Position numbers and translations under genes: made by a program
Part shown: in pieces, positions 9,173 to 18,274 of the stretch
How the letters are laid out: each line of letters opens with the position of its first letter
How positions within the stretch are numbered: the first letter of the stretch is position 1
The notes under the pieces: generated by a model
The model's database searches: none
Seen by the model: the letters and a program-made list of their open reading frames with translations, nothing else
What the model was told of the DNA's origin: nothing
NCBI GenBank assembly: GCA_947470895.1
Contig: CANIVF010000002.1
Span: 60,110 to 124,109, forward strand
DNA: 64,000 nt
Direction: 5' to 3'
DNA from: Bacteroidota bacterium
GTDB taxonomy: Bacteria > Bacteroidota > Bacteroidia > Cytophagales > Cyclobacteriaceae

Positions 9173-9645
9173 TAGAAAAACTAACCACAGAGCTACACGA
9201 AATCATTACCTCTATTTCGATCAGGATAAAGGAGATCAATACGAATGATTTTAATGCAAATGCAAACCCAAATCCAACCAAGTGGAGCAAAAAAGAAGTG
9301 CTTGGCCACCTGATCGACTCCGCACATAATAACCTCCGTAGGTTTGTGGTGGGGCAATATGAACAACAGCCCAACATCGTTTACGATCAGGACTATTGGG
9401 TAAGTGCCAATGACTACCAACATATGAATGATGTTGATGTAATCATGCTATGGCAATTGCTGAACGAACGAATCATTGTGGTCCTCAAGAACATGCCCAT
9501 GGAGAATTGCAATCGCACGTGCGATACTGGAAAGATAAGTCCATCCATTTATACTATTGAGTGGCTGGCTGCTGATTATGTAAAGCACCTCAAGCATCAT
9601 CTTAATCAAATCATTGCAGGATCATTCAACATAATTTATCCCTAG
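9166..9645 (+). CDS. DinB-like four-helix-bundle protein
   Basis: This 159-residue protein resembles the DinB_2/YfiT superfamily of small metal-binding helical bundles. Visible features are WSKKEVLGHLIDSAHNN (His near 48) and a C-terminal YVKHLKHHLNQI with further histidines that could complete the metal site. The start overlaps the end of the paaC remnant and the next remnant, paaD, begins at its stop codon, so it sits inside the old paa operon. The frame is intact although both neighbours are broken, suggesting it is either still useful or not yet hit. The function of this family in paa operons is not known to me. Confidence 0.75.
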   Translation: MIIEKLTTELHEIITSISIRIKEINTNDFNANANPNPTKWSKKEVLGHLIDSAHNNLRRFVVGQYEQQPNIVYDQDYWVSANDYQHMNDVDVIMLWQLLNERIIVVLKNMPMENCNRTCDTGKISPSIYTIEWLAADYVKHLKHHLNQIIAGSFNIIYP

Positions 9646-10123
9646 TGAATCCTACTGTGGATGAAATCTAAGCCTGGCTCGAAGAAGTAAAAGATCAGGA
9701 AATACCGGTGCTGTCTCTGGGTGATCTAGGTGTGATTACCCATGTAGTGATAAATAAAGAAAAAGTTACTGTGGAGATGACTCCTACGTTTGTTGCCCCG
9801 TCATGGAATACATGAAGAATGAAGTAAAAGGTGTTTAAAAAAACCGTGGTTTAAAAAATATTTTTGTAAACATCAGCTTCAAAAAACCATGGAGATCTGA
9901 TCTGATTTCTGAAAAGAGAAAGCAATCCTTAAAGCAATTTGAATTGGCACCTCCACCCTCATCCAAAATATTTATGGTTCTTGAAATTCTGGAAACCATC
10001 ATATGCCTTCGCTACGATGGAACCAACACAGAATTAAAATCGACTTTCAGTCCTACCCTATGAAGAGCCATCTTCTATTGCAATACCTGCAAAGAAGCAT
10101 TTGAACCATTTAAACCTGTGTAG
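9645..10123 (+). pseudogene. paaD: Broken paaD (phenylacetyl-CoA epoxidase assembly subunit)
   Basis: Pieced together across frames, this stretch reads as PaaD: AWLEEVKDQEIPVLSLGDLG, then VTVEMTPTFV, then EYMKNEVK, then NIFVNISFKKPW, then DGTNTELKSTF and FYCNTCKEAFEPF. Defects include TAA after codon 8, at least two frameshifts between about 9790 and 9860, and a TGA in the C-terminal zinc-finger region. There the expected CPxCxG reads CLRYDG and the third cysteine codon is the TGA. PaaD helps mature the iron centre of the epoxidase. This copy is certainly non-functional. Confidence 0.85.
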
Positions 10124-10128
10124 CAGCC

Positions 10129-10165
10129 AAAAAAATGAGTTGCCAGAAATCTCCTGACAACTCAT
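10129..10165 (-). terminator. Terminator of the DEAD-box helicase gene
   Basis: Read on the minus strand, a 12-bp stem (ATGAGTTGTCAG with CTGGCAACTCAT, one G-U pair, loop of 7) is followed by a run of T residues (10129-10134 as A on the plus strand). It lies 38 bp after the helicase stop codon. Confidence 0.85.
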
Positions 10166-10202
10166 CTTACTTACGCTTAGATCAACTTAATAACTTAGAA
10201 GT

Positions 10203-11993
10203 CTAATATCTTCCGCGTCCTTTTCGTTCACCACCGCTACTTCTGCGATCTCCTCCGCTACTTCTTCTATCTCCTCCACCGCTTCTTCGCTCACCACCGC
10301 TTCCTCCACCAAATGACTCTTTCTTAGAGCCATAGAAGCGTTCCTTCTTCTTGTCTGAATATTGCTCTTTGTTAGGGCCTGAAAGTTCCAATCTTACTTT
10401 TCTACCACGAACCTCAACACCTTCAAACCCTTTCATAATCTGCTCGGTGTATTTCTTGTCCACTTCAAAGAATGAATAAGCTCCCTTGAGATCAATCTTT
10501 CCAACCACATCTCCGGTCACTTCACCAAAATCACAAATCAATCCCAACAAGGTTCCCTTTTCAAGGTCATCCATCTTACCCACATTGATAAAGATACGGT
10601 CACCCGTGATAAACTGATCATCACCTGCATCACTACCACTTTCGTATGATCTTGTAGCTCTTCCTTCTGATTTATTAAGATCCTTCGCATCGCGATAGTA
10701 TTCGAGGAAACGATTGAACTCAATCGAAGCAAAACGCTTAATGATATCTTCTTTCGTTAAGTCTTTCAGTTCATGATATACTTCAGGTAAGAAAGAATCA
10801 ATTTCTTCTTCATTCACTTCTACCTGCTTCACCTTATGAACAAGCGCCAGTAATTTATTCTGACACACCTCATCCCCTGAAGGCACGTTTATTTTTGAGA
10901 ATTTTCTCTTTAAGCTACGCTCTACTTGTTGAATACGACCGATCTCCTTTTTAGAAATGATCGCTAATGAAATTCCTTTCTTACCTGCGCGGGCAGTACG
11001 TCCGCTTCGATGTGTGTAGTACTCCATTTCATCCGGCATGTTCATGTGAATCACGTGGGTGATTCCGCTCACGTCAATACCACGTGCAGCCACATCGGTA
11101 GCGACAAGAAGTTGAAGCGTTTTGTTTTTAAAACTGCGCATCACGCGATCGCGCTGCATCTGCGTTAAATCACCATGTAACGAATCGGCATTGTATCCGT
11201 CCTTGATCAAATGCTCAGCAATTTTTTGCGTATCGATTTTCGTTCTGCAGAAAATCACACCAAAAATATCGGGGGTATAGTCTACAAATCTTTTCAAGGC
11301 CAGGTACTTATCGCGATCATCCACCACAATGTATTGATGGTCGATGTTCTCGTTACCTTGGTTGCGTTCACCCATCGTAAGTTCCTGGGGATTGGTCATG
11401 TAGTTTTTCGAAATCTCCCTTACCTCGCGAGGCATGGTAGCCGAAAAAAGCCACACGTTCTTTTGCTTAGGCATAGTGGAAAGAATATCATCGATATCTT
11501 CCTTGAAACCCATGTTGAGCATTTCGTCTGCTTCATCCAGAATCACATAGCGGATAGCAGTTAAGTCCACTACCTTGCGCGAAAGCAAATCAATCAACCG
11601 GCCGGGAGTGGCTACAATAATTTGCACTCCCTGTCTTATTTTTCTAATCTGATCGCTGATGCTGGCTCCGCCATACACCGTTACGATACTTAGATTTTTC
11701 ATCCCAGCGGAGAACTTCTCAAGGTCACTGGTGATTTGCACGCTCAACTCGCGCGTTGGCGCCAGAATCAGAGCTTGCGTAGAGCGGTTAGAGTCATCAA
11801 TCAACTCCAACAGTGGAAGACCAAAGGCAGCGGTCTTGCCGGTACCGGTCTGTGCTAACCCAACAAGGTCAGTATTTCCGGTTAATAATATTGGAATTGC
11901 TTGCTCTTGAATCGGTGTGGGTGATTCAAAACCCATGAGGCGGATCGTTTCCACCAGTTGCCCGGAAAGTCCCAGGGCGTCAAATGATTTCAT
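10203..11993 (-). CDS. DEAD-box ATP-dependent RNA helicase with DbpA-type RNA-binding domain
   Basis: This 596-residue helicase carries the Q motif (GFESPTPIQEQAIP), motif I AQTGTGKT, DEAD (VILDEADEML), SAT, and motif VI HRSGRTARAG. A DbpA/CsdA-like RNA-binding fold follows at about 480-555 (RIFINVGKMDDLEKGTLLGL). The tail of about 35 residues is arginine/serine/glycine-rich with repeated GGDRRSSGG units, expected to bind RNA non-specifically. Such enzymes unwind structured RNA in ribosome assembly and cold adaptation. It is a single gene with its own terminator. Confidence 0.95.
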   Translation of the reverse strand: MKSFDALGLSGQLVETIRLMGFESPTPIQEQAIPILLTGNTDLVGLAQTGTGKTAAFGLPLLELIDDSNRSTQALILAPTRELSVQITSDLEKFSAGMKNLSIVTVYGGASISDQIRKIRQGVQIIVATPGRLIDLLSRKVVDLTAIRYVILDEADEMLNMGFKEDIDDILSTMPKQKNVWLFSATMPREVREISKNYMTNPQELTMGERNQGNENIDHQYIVVDDRDKYLALKRFVDYTPDIFGVIFCRTKIDTQKIAEHLIKDGYNADSLHGDLTQMQRDRVMRSFKNKTLQLLVATDVAARGIDVSGITHVIHMNMPDEMEYYTHRSGRTARAGKKGISLAIISKKEIGRIQQVERSLKRKFSKINVPSGDEVCQNKLLALVHKVKQVEVNEEEIDSFLPEVYHELKDLTKEDIIKRFASIEFNRFLEYYRDAKDLNKSEGRATRSYESGSDAGDDQFITGDRIFINVGKMDDLEKGTLLGLICDFGEVTGDVVGKIDLKGAYSFFEVDKKYTEQIMKGFEGVEVRGRKVRLELSGPNKEQYSDKKKERFYGSKKESFGGGSGGERRSGGGDRRSSGGDRRSSGGERKGRGRY

Positions 11994-12157
11994 TAATGTA
12001 TTTAAGTAAAAATAATTCGCAAAGATAATCTAATTAATTGAAAGTGATATTATTGGGAATTAAATGCTCCAAACAACGAACCTCCTTGTGGTCTGATGAA
12101 AAGCATTTGTTTTATTTGGCTAAACAACTGAACACCTACTTTTTTGTAAATTGGAGC

Positions 12158-13255
12158 ATGAAGATTATCAAAAAGCTCAGCTTCTTCACCGCATTCATAC
12201 TGCCTGTACAAATCATCGTTGGTTATTACCTCGGAGGATGGTGGAATTACTTTACGCTTGGATTTGTATTCCTATTCATTCCGTTCGTTGATTACCAGAT
12301 TGGAGTGGATACCAAAAACGTAACTGAAACCGAGGCAAAAATCATAGGAGAAGAATTTTACTATCGCTTCATCACCTACTTGTGGACATTCATTCAACTT
12401 TGCTTTATTATCTGGAGCGCTTATGCGATGACTACCGGTACTATCAATACCATTTCAGAATGGATTGGCTTTACGGTAAGTGTGAGCTTACTAACCGGAG
12501 GCATAGGCATTACTGTAGCGCATGAATTAGGACATAAGAAATCCAGGCTGGAACGCTTTTACGGTAAGGTGATTTTAATGACGGTTTGCTATATGCATTT
12601 TTATATCGAACACAATCGGGGTCATCATGTGCATGTGGCTACACCAGAAGATCCGGCCACAGCCAGAAAAAATGAAAACTTTTACTCGTTTTGGTTTCGG
12701 TCTGTGTTTGAAGGATATGCCCATGCGTGGAAACTGGAGAAAGAAAATTTGCAACGAAAAGGCAAATCCGTTTTCAGTCTTGAAAATGAAATGATCGGGT
12801 TCACATTATTGCCAATTCTGTTTTGCGTACTATTAACTTACCTGTTCAGTATAAATCGTGATACCATTCAATGGCAGGTGCCTGTGTTCTTTTTTGCGCA
12901 AAGTATCCTTGCCTTCACGCTGCTGGAGTTAGTTAACTATGTAGAGCACTACGGCATTGTGCGCAAAAAGATAGCTGAAGGAAAATACGAACGTGTAAAT
13001 CCGCTGCACTCGTGGAATGCCAGTCATCTCATCAGCAACTTTTTCTTGTTTCAGTTGCAACGCCATTCGGATCATCACGCCTACGCGATTAAACGCTACC
13101 AGGTGTTGAATCATTATGATGAAAGTCCGCAGCTTCCCTTCGGTTATCCCACCATGATTTTGATTGCGTTGATCCCTCCACTCTGGTTCTCGTTCATGAA
13201 TCCATTGTTAAAGGAGTGGGAGAATAAAGTGTATCATCACGCTATGCCGACCTGA
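12158..13255 (+). CDS. alkB: AlkB-type alkane 1-monooxygenase / membrane fatty-acyl hydroxylase
   Basis: This 365-residue integral membrane di-iron enzyme has about six hydrophobic segments and the histidine boxes HELGHK (about 122-127), EHNRGHH (151-157), NYVEHYG (about 267) and LQRHSDHH (about 300). These are the AlkB pattern rather than that of soluble desaturases. It hydroxylates the terminal carbon of alkanes or related chains with electrons from rubredoxin or ferredoxin. The frame is open back to a TTG at 12038, but ATG 12158 has a purine-rich site (TTGGAG) and begins the first membrane segment. No rubredoxin gene is adjacent. A ferredoxin-reductase gene lies about 11 kb away at 24009. 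Confidence 0.88.
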   Translation: MKIIKKLSFFTAFILPVQIIVGYYLGGWWNYFTLGFVFLFIPFVDYQIGVDTKNVTETEAKIIGEEFYYRFITYLWTFIQLCFIIWSAYAMTTGTINTISEWIGFTVSVSLLTGGIGITVAHELGHKKSRLERFYGKVILMTVCYMHFYIEHNRGHHVHVATPEDPATARKNENFYSFWFRSVFEGYAHAWKLEKENLQRKGKSVFSLENEMIGFTLLPILFCVLLTYLFSINRDTIQWQVPVFFFAQSILAFTLLELVNYVEHYGIVRKKIAEGKYERVNPLHSWNASHLISNFFLFQLQRHSDHHAYAIKRYQVLNHYDESPQLPFGYPTMILIALIPPLWFSFMNPLLKEWENKVYHHAMPT

Positions 13256-13269
13256 TTGCTATTCATCTG

Positions 13270-13986
13270 ATGGCCATAAAAACCAAAGACATCTTTCGTT
13301 TCAAACAATTTTCAGTGAAGCACAATCGCTGTGCCCACAAAGTAGGAACCGATGGAGTGTTACTTGGCGCTTGGACTGATGTTGATCAAGCCAATCGTAT
13401 TTTAGATATTGGCACAGGATCAGGGGTAATTGCTTTAATGATGGCACAACGATCATCACTTCAAACACATATTGATGCCATTGATATTTCTGAAGAAGAT
13501 TGTAAACAGGCCAGAGAAAATGTTGCCGATTCTCCCTGGCCACATAAAATAAGAGTTGAACATAGTTCTTTTCAGCAGTTCGAATCTGATCGTTATGATC
13601 TGATTGTGAGTAATCCTCCCTTCTTCATCGATAGTGCAAAACCTCCTGCCGAAGAAAGAACAAGAGCACGACACACCGAATCATTACCTCCTGAAGAACT
13701 TCTCACTCATGCTAAACGCCTCTTGTCACCGAAAGGAAGACTTTGTGTTATCCTTCCTGCAACAGAAGGACAAAGTATTATCGCATTGGCCGAAAACCAG
13801 GGCTGGCATTGCACACGTTTATGTGAATTCAGAGCGCGTATGAATAAACCTATCGAACGTTTACTTTTTCAACTTGAACTTAGCAATCAGGAGATACATA
13901 AAGAGACATTGATACTTTATGAATATGATGAAGTTTGGACAACGAATTACAAAAACCTCACTCGTGATTTCTATCTGAAATTCTAA
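13270..13986 (+). CDS. trmN6: tRNA1(Val) (adenine(37)-N6)-methyltransferase
   Basis: This 238-residue class I SAM-dependent methyltransferase has the SAM-binding motif ILDIGTGSGVIALMMAQ near 42-58 and the N6-adenine catalytic motif SNPPFF near 114-119, preceded by YDLIV. The N-terminal FRFKQFSVKHNRCAHKVGTD is typical of the YfiC/TrmN6 family that modifies adenine 37 of a valine tRNA. The length is normal. It starts 14 bp after the AlkB gene and may share its transcript by chance. Confidence 0.88.
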   Translation: MAIKTKDIFRFKQFSVKHNRCAHKVGTDGVLLGAWTDVDQANRILDIGTGSGVIALMMAQRSSLQTHIDAIDISEEDCKQARENVADSPWPHKIRVEHSSFQQFESDRYDLIVSNPPFFIDSAKPPAEERTRARHTESLPPEELLTHAKRLLSPKGRLCVILPATEGQSIIALAENQGWHCTRLCEFRARMNKPIERLLFQLELSNQEIHKETLILYEYDEVWTTNYKNLTRDFYLKF

Positions 13987-14004
13987 GAATCGAATTCATA
14001 AGAA

Positions 14005-14020
14005 TCACTCCGTGGAGTGA
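14005..14020. repeat. Small hairpin after trmN6
   Basis: TCACTC (14005-14010), a 4-base loop and GAGTGA (14015-14020) form a short hairpin in the spacer between trmN6 and yceI. No T-run follows, so termination is uncertain. Confidence 0.3.
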
Positions 14021-14099
14021 ATTCCGGAAGTCTTGAGAGTGCAAGCTCCGCATTAACAATTTTTTACTAATTGATTAACAAGTATTTAACAAAAGAAAA

Positions 14100-14119
14100 A
14101 TAGATGTTTAAACATCTAT
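14100..14119. promoter_or_regulatory. 20-bp perfect palindrome upstream of yceI, candidate MarR operator
   Basis: ATAGATGTTTAAACATCTAT is fully self-complementary. It lies just upstream of a promoter-like element and 59 bp before the yceI start, with a MarR gene two positions downstream. MarR proteins bind palindromes of this size, so autoregulation of a yceI-marR unit is a natural reading. Binding is inferred. Confidence 0.6.
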
Positions 14120-14133
14120 TTAAAAACTGGTGT

Positions 14134-14142
14134 TATACTTGC
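14134..14142 (+). promoter_or_regulatory. Candidate -7 element of the yceI promoter
   Basis: TATACTTGC resembles the Bacteroidota -7 consensus TAnnTTTG (one mismatch). The place where the -33 element would fall overlaps the palindrome at 14100-14119, so a bound repressor would block polymerase. Confidence 0.45.
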
Positions 14143-14178
14143 AGAGCAAAACAAAATGCTAACTAAAATCAAAAAAAC

Positions 14179-14754
14179 ATGAAAAAAATGAATCTATTGG
14201 CTGCCTTCTTATTGGTAGCTGGATTTGCAACTGCGCAAACTACCTGGAAAATCGATAAATCTCACTCTAAGGTGGGTTTTAGCGTAGTGCACATGGTGGT
14301 ATCAGAAGTGGAAGGAAAATTTAATGATTTTGATGCTTCCGTAATCAGCAAGTCTGATGATTTCAACGGAGCAGAAGTTGAATTTTCTGCAAAAGTGGCT
14401 TCTATCGATACGGACAATGAAAAACGTGATGGCCATTTGAAGTCAGCTGACTTTTTTGACGCTGAGAAGTCTGCAGACATTAAATTCAAAGGCACGTTAG
14501 TAAAACAAGGTGGTAAATATGTATTGAAAGGTCAATTCACCATGAAAGACGTGACCAAAGATGTAAAATTCGATGTTACTTATGGTGGCACAATCAACAC
14601 AGGTCGTGGTTTCAAAGCCGGCTTTAAGGTGATAGGAGTTGTTAACCGTCAGGATTATGGAGTGAAGTGGGCAAGTAAACTACAGGACGGTGGTGCTGTA
14701 GTAAGTGATGAAGTTACCATTTCATGCAAAATTGAAGTCGATAAGCAAGCTTAA
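14179..14754 (+). CDS. YceI family periplasmic lipid-binding protein
   Basis: This 191-residue protein has a signal peptide (MKKMNLLAAFLLVAGFATA) and a mature lipocalin-like YceI domain beginning TTWKIDKSHSKVGFSVVHM. The middle KRDGHLKSADFFDAEK and the late VNRQDYGVKW are family hallmarks. YceI proteins bind polyisoprenoid or other long lipids in the periplasm. It is followed by a strong terminator and then a MarR gene. The palindrome upstream suggests control by that MarR protein. Confidence 0.92.
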   Translation: MKKMNLLAAFLLVAGFATAQTTWKIDKSHSKVGFSVVHMVVSEVEGKFNDFDASVISKSDDFNGAEVEFSAKVASIDTDNEKRDGHLKSADFFDAEKSADIKFKGTLVKQGGKYVLKGQFTMKDVTKDVKFDVTYGGTINTGRGFKAGFKVIGVVNRQDYGVKWASKLQDGGAVVSDEVTISCKIEVDKQA

Positions 14755-14769
14755 TTAATCTGATTTAGT

Positions 14770-14797
14770 GGGAGCTCAAAAAGCTCCCTCTTTTTTT
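14770..14797 (+). terminator. Terminator directly in front of the marR start codon
   Basis: A perfect 7-bp stem (GGGAGCT 14770-14776, AGCTCCC 14782-14788, loop CAAAA) is followed by TCTTTTTTTT, which runs straight into the ATG at 14798. It ends the yceI transcript and leaves no room for a ribosome-binding site of marR outside the hairpin. Confidence 0.9.
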
Positions 14798-15247
14798 ATG
14801 ACCATAGAAGAGGAGATCAAGCAATCAAAATTTAAAAGCACGCATCAGAAAGCGGTGCTCAATCTTCTTTTTACCGCCAACTGGATACAGAACAAACAAA
14901 AAGAACTCTTTGAACCTTTTGGTGTAACCGGTCAGCAGTACAACATGCTCAGAATATTACGAGGCCAGCATCCCAAGCCCATACCAGCCGTAGAAATTAA
15001 AAGTCGGATGCTGGATAAAAACTCTGATGTATCCCGACTACTGGATCGATTGATTGGAAAAAAACTAGTCAACAAAAATCAATGCCCTAACGATAAGCGG
15101 GCAACCGACATCAGCATTACTGAAACGGGGCTTGATCTGCTCACCAAACTAGACACAGCAATCCATAATCTGGAATCGCATTACTTAAACCTATCCAAAG
15201 AAGCTGCAAAGCAGCTTAGCGATTTACTCGATAAAGCGCGGGGCTAA
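14798..15247 (+). CDS. MarR family transcriptional regulator
   Basis: This 149-residue winged-helix regulator contains FGVTGQQYNMLRILRGQ, the recognition helix region LDKNSDVSRLLDRLIGKKLV and the wing CPNDKRATDISITETG. A GTG at 14768 would extend it, but that start would translate through the terminator stem, so the ATG at 14798 is chosen. The ATG touches the T-run of the yceI terminator, so translation must come from read-through mRNA. The 20-bp palindrome upstream of yceI is its probable operator. It ends 4 bp inside the convergent pepF gene. Confidence 0.88.
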   Translation: MTIEEEIKQSKFKSTHQKAVLNLLFTANWIQNKQKELFEPFGVTGQQYNMLRILRGQHPKPIPAVEIKSRMLDKNSDVSRLLDRLIGKKLVNKNQCPNDKRATDISITETGLDLLTKLDTAIHNLESHYLNLSKEAAKQLSDLLDKARG

Positions 15248-16965
15248 ATCTTGGCAAACTCTTCTTTTACAAAGTCCATTAGTTCTTTGATGTAAGCTTT
15301 GCTAAAATCAAATTTGATATTAGCTGCTTTATAAATTTCTGGTATCGTGGTTAGGTTACCCAACTTCAGTGCATTCATGTAACCTTCCAGGCCTTTCTGC
15401 TTGTCCAGTTTATAATTTCTCCACAACGCAATGGCACCTAATTGAGCCATACCATATTCGATATAATAGAATGGAACTTCGTACAAGTGTAACTGCTTCT
15501 GCCAGGCAAAATCTCTTGTCTCCTCCAGGCCACTCCAATCCGTAATCGGATCAGCATATCGAGCAAACACAGCATTCCAGTTTTTCTTTCGGTCTTCTTG
15601 CGAATGAGTTGGGTTCTCATAAATCCAATGTTGAAACTGATCGATGGTTGCCACCCATGGCAGTGTTTCAATGATATCTTCCAGTTGCTCACGCTTGGCT
15701 CTTTTCAAATCTTCCGGATCAGGAAAGAAAATATCCCAGGTGTCCATCGAAATTAATTCCATCGACATAGAAGCCAATTCTGCGACTTCCATCGGTGGCG
15801 ATTTGAAATCACCCAATGGTAAATCCTTGGTTAAAAAATTATGAACCGCATGCCCACCTTCGTGCATGATGGTTGTCATGTCGCGCATCGTAGACGTTGC
15901 ATTCATAAAAATGAAAGGCACACCAATTTCTGCCAACGGATAATTATAACCACCAGGAGCTTTTCCTTTACGGGATTCCAAATCAAGATGGCCCATGGAT
16001 TTCATAATCGATAAACAATGACCCAGGAAAGGATCCAATCGGTGAAAGGATGCTATCGATTTATCTGTGAGATCACTTCCATTTTCAAATGCCTTTAATG
16101 GCTCTCTTCCTTCAGGATCTACTGCTTTATCCCAGGGGCGCAAAGACGATACGTTCAATTTTTTCTTACGCTCCTTACTAAGTTCATTCAGAATGGGAAC
16201 CACCTCGCTGGCGATGGCGTCATGAAAATCAAAACAATCTTTAGGTGTATAGTCAAATCTTCCGTACGACTTAAACATGTAATCTCGAAAGTTTGCAAAG
16301 CCAGCATTTTTTGAAACCTGGTGACGAAGATCAATCAATTTAGAAAACAGATCATCAAGTTCTGTTTTATCTTTTAATCTACGTTCTGCGAGTTTACGAT
16401 AAGTCTCCTCCCGCTTTGCGCGATCGGTAGATTGTAAAATCACACTGGCTTGTTGCAGGGTGAGTTCCTTACCACGTATTTCTACCATCATCGCTCCGGA
16501 AATCTGCGCATACTTCTGAGTGTCCGTATTGATCTGAGTAAACAGTGGAATATTTTCCTCACGGAATAATTCAATGTCTTTCTTGAGGTTGCGGATAAGA
16601 ATTTTAAAACCACGTTCACCTTCCAAAGAAGTCAGGAAAGGTGAAGCGGCCAATTTTTTATTGAGCAAATCAGCCAGCGGAGCAATCTCAGGTTGAATGT
16701 TTTCTACAAAATCCTGGTAGCTCTTACTGTATTCGTCATTATCTGTATAGCACGTCATTTTGATGTAGCGCCATCCCATATCCTCGCTAATTACCGATTC
16801 CAATTCACTACGGTCTGATAACCATTTTCTTAATGACTGAACATCAACCAATTCTCTTGAGAGTAGATTTTCGAAGAACAACTTTAGCGAATTCCAATCA
16901 GAAACGTTAATGTCTTCAGGAATAAAGGTGCGCTTAGGTCGGTTGATTTTCTCAGCTATGGTCAT
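15244..16965 (-). CDS. pepF: M3 family oligoendopeptidase F
   Basis: This 573-residue cytoplasmic zinc peptidase has HEGGHAVHNFL, the HExxH motif, in the last third with the downstream glutamate region SPPMEVAELASMSMEL. The N-terminal helical domain and overall length match oligoendopeptidase F, which cuts peptides of about 6-20 residues during peptide recycling. No defects are seen. It is a single gene with a divergent promoter region of about 100 bp towards the gene at 17064. Confidence 0.92.
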   Translation of the reverse strand: MTIAEKINRPKRTFIPEDINVSDWNSLKLFFENLLSRELVDVQSLRKWLSDRSELESVISEDMGWRYIKMTCYTDNDEYSKSYQDFVENIQPEIAPLADLLNKKLAASPFLTSLEGERGFKILIRNLKKDIELFREENIPLFTQINTDTQKYAQISGAMMVEIRGKELTLQQASVILQSTDRAKREETYRKLAERRLKDKTELDDLFSKLIDLRHQVSKNAGFANFRDYMFKSYGRFDYTPKDCFDFHDAIASEVVPILNELSKERKKKLNVSSLRPWDKAVDPEGREPLKAFENGSDLTDKSIASFHRLDPFLGHCLSIMKSMGHLDLESRKGKAPGGYNYPLAEIGVPFIFMNATSTMRDMTTIMHEGGHAVHNFLTKDLPLGDFKSPPMEVAELASMSMELISMDTWDIFFPDPEDLKRAKREQLEDIIETLPWVATIDQFQHWIYENPTHSQEDRKKNWNAVFARYADPITDWSGLEETRDFAWQKQLHLYEVPFYYIEYGMAQLGAIALWRNYKLDKQKGLEGYMNALKLGNLTTIPEIYKAANIKFDFSKAYIKELMDFVKEEFAKI

Positions 16966-17063
16966 ACTTAATTAATTTTAAAATGAGCTATATTTAGCAA
17001 GTCACAAAATTAGTTGAATTTGTCAACTGCGGGTTATCCCCATCTATAATAATCCTGACCGAT

Positions 17064-18188
17064 ATGTCTCTTGAACTTAAACCGGTAAATAGTAAAGCTC
17101 TTCTTAAGGAATACATTTATCTGTGCAGAAATCTTTATCAAAACGAAGCTCGATCGGTACCACCATTTTATGAAGATGAATGGGCCTTTCATGATCCTGA
17201 AAAGAATAAGATTTTACAGCATTGCGAAACTATGCGCATGCTTTTGTACAAAGATGGTAAAGCCGTGGGGCGTATTATGGGAATCATCCATCACCCATAT
17301 AATCAAATGCATCAGGAAAAAACTGCTCGCTTTTTCAATTTCGATTGCATCAATGATCAGGAAATCGCGCATACGCTTATCAATTCTATAGAAGTATGGG
17401 CAATGAATAAGGGTATGAATAAACTGATTGGCCCATTTGGTTTTTCAGACAAAGATCCGCAGGGACTACAGATTGAAGGACTTGAATATTTGCCAGTACT
17501 CGCAACGCCTACGAACCCTGGTTATCTTCCTGATCTGGTATTCGGTGAAGGATATTCGAAAGAAGTCGATTGTGTATCGTATCAAATGCCAATACCCAAA
17601 GAAGTCCCTCCTCTTTACAATAGGATTTACGATCGGATCGTAAAAAATCAGACTTTGAATCTGATCGAGTTTAAATCGAAACGACAATTAAAGCCTTACA
17701 TCATTCCCGTTCTCAGGTTGGTGAATGAAACCTATGCTCCACTGTTTGGTTTTGCTCCCATGAGTGAGAAGGAAATGAAAAAATTTGCAGATCAATACTT
17801 GCCAGTGCTCGATACGGAATATGTGAAAGTGGTGGTTAATAAAACAAATGAGGTGATTGCATTTGTGGTGGCCATGCCCGACATGAGTGCCGGCATACAA
17901 AAAGCAAAAGGAAAACTTTTTCCCTTCGGATTTATTTATGTATTAAACTCAATGAGAAAGAGTAAACAACTCAACCTCATGCTGGGTGCAGTAAAAAATG
18001 GACATCACGGTAAAGGCATTAGCGCCATGATGGGAAAAGCCATGATTGAATCAGCTATTAAAAATGGACTTGAAATAATGGACAGTCATCTTATTCTTGA
18101 ACATAATTTAAGCATGCGGGGAGAATGTGAAAAATTGAATGGCAAAGTGTGTAAGCGCTATAGAATTTTTTCAACAGGCCTCTTGTAA
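17064..18188 (+). CDS. GNAT-like conserved protein of unknown substrate
   Basis: The 374-residue protein resembles a two-domain acetyltransferase-fold family common in Bacteroidota. Visible are VGRIMGIIHHPYNQ in the N-terminal half and a C-terminal GAVKNGHHGKGISAMMGKAM, close to the GNAT acetyl-CoA loop pattern, followed by DSHLILEHNLSMRGECEKL. No signal peptide is present. The substrate is unknown and the neighbours give no clue. Confidence 0.65.
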   Translation: MSLELKPVNSKALLKEYIYLCRNLYQNEARSVPPFYEDEWAFHDPEKNKILQHCETMRMLLYKDGKAVGRIMGIIHHPYNQMHQEKTARFFNFDCINDQEIAHTLINSIEVWAMNKGMNKLIGPFGFSDKDPQGLQIEGLEYLPVLATPTNPGYLPDLVFGEGYSKEVDCVSYQMPIPKEVPPLYNRIYDRIVKNQTLNLIEFKSKRQLKPYIIPVLRLVNETYAPLFGFAPMSEKEMKKFADQYLPVLDTEYVKVVVNKTNEVIAFVVAMPDMSAGIQKAKGKLFPFGFIYVLNSMRKSKQLNLMLGAVKNGHHGKGISAMMGKAMIESAIKNGLEIMDSHLILEHNLSMRGECEKLNGKVCKRYRIFSTGLL

Positions 18189-18274
18189 TACCTATTATAT
18201 TTCCTTTCCTTAAAAAAACAGGTGGTGAAATCGTAATTGATTTTTCCTATCTTCCATCGGAAAATCATAATCGA

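Noticed and set aside
10203..10320. Repetitive DNA at the end of the helicase gene, considered as a CRISPR-like or mobile repeat
   Set aside because: It is the coding sequence of the Arg/Ser/Gly-rich tail, in frame with the helicase.
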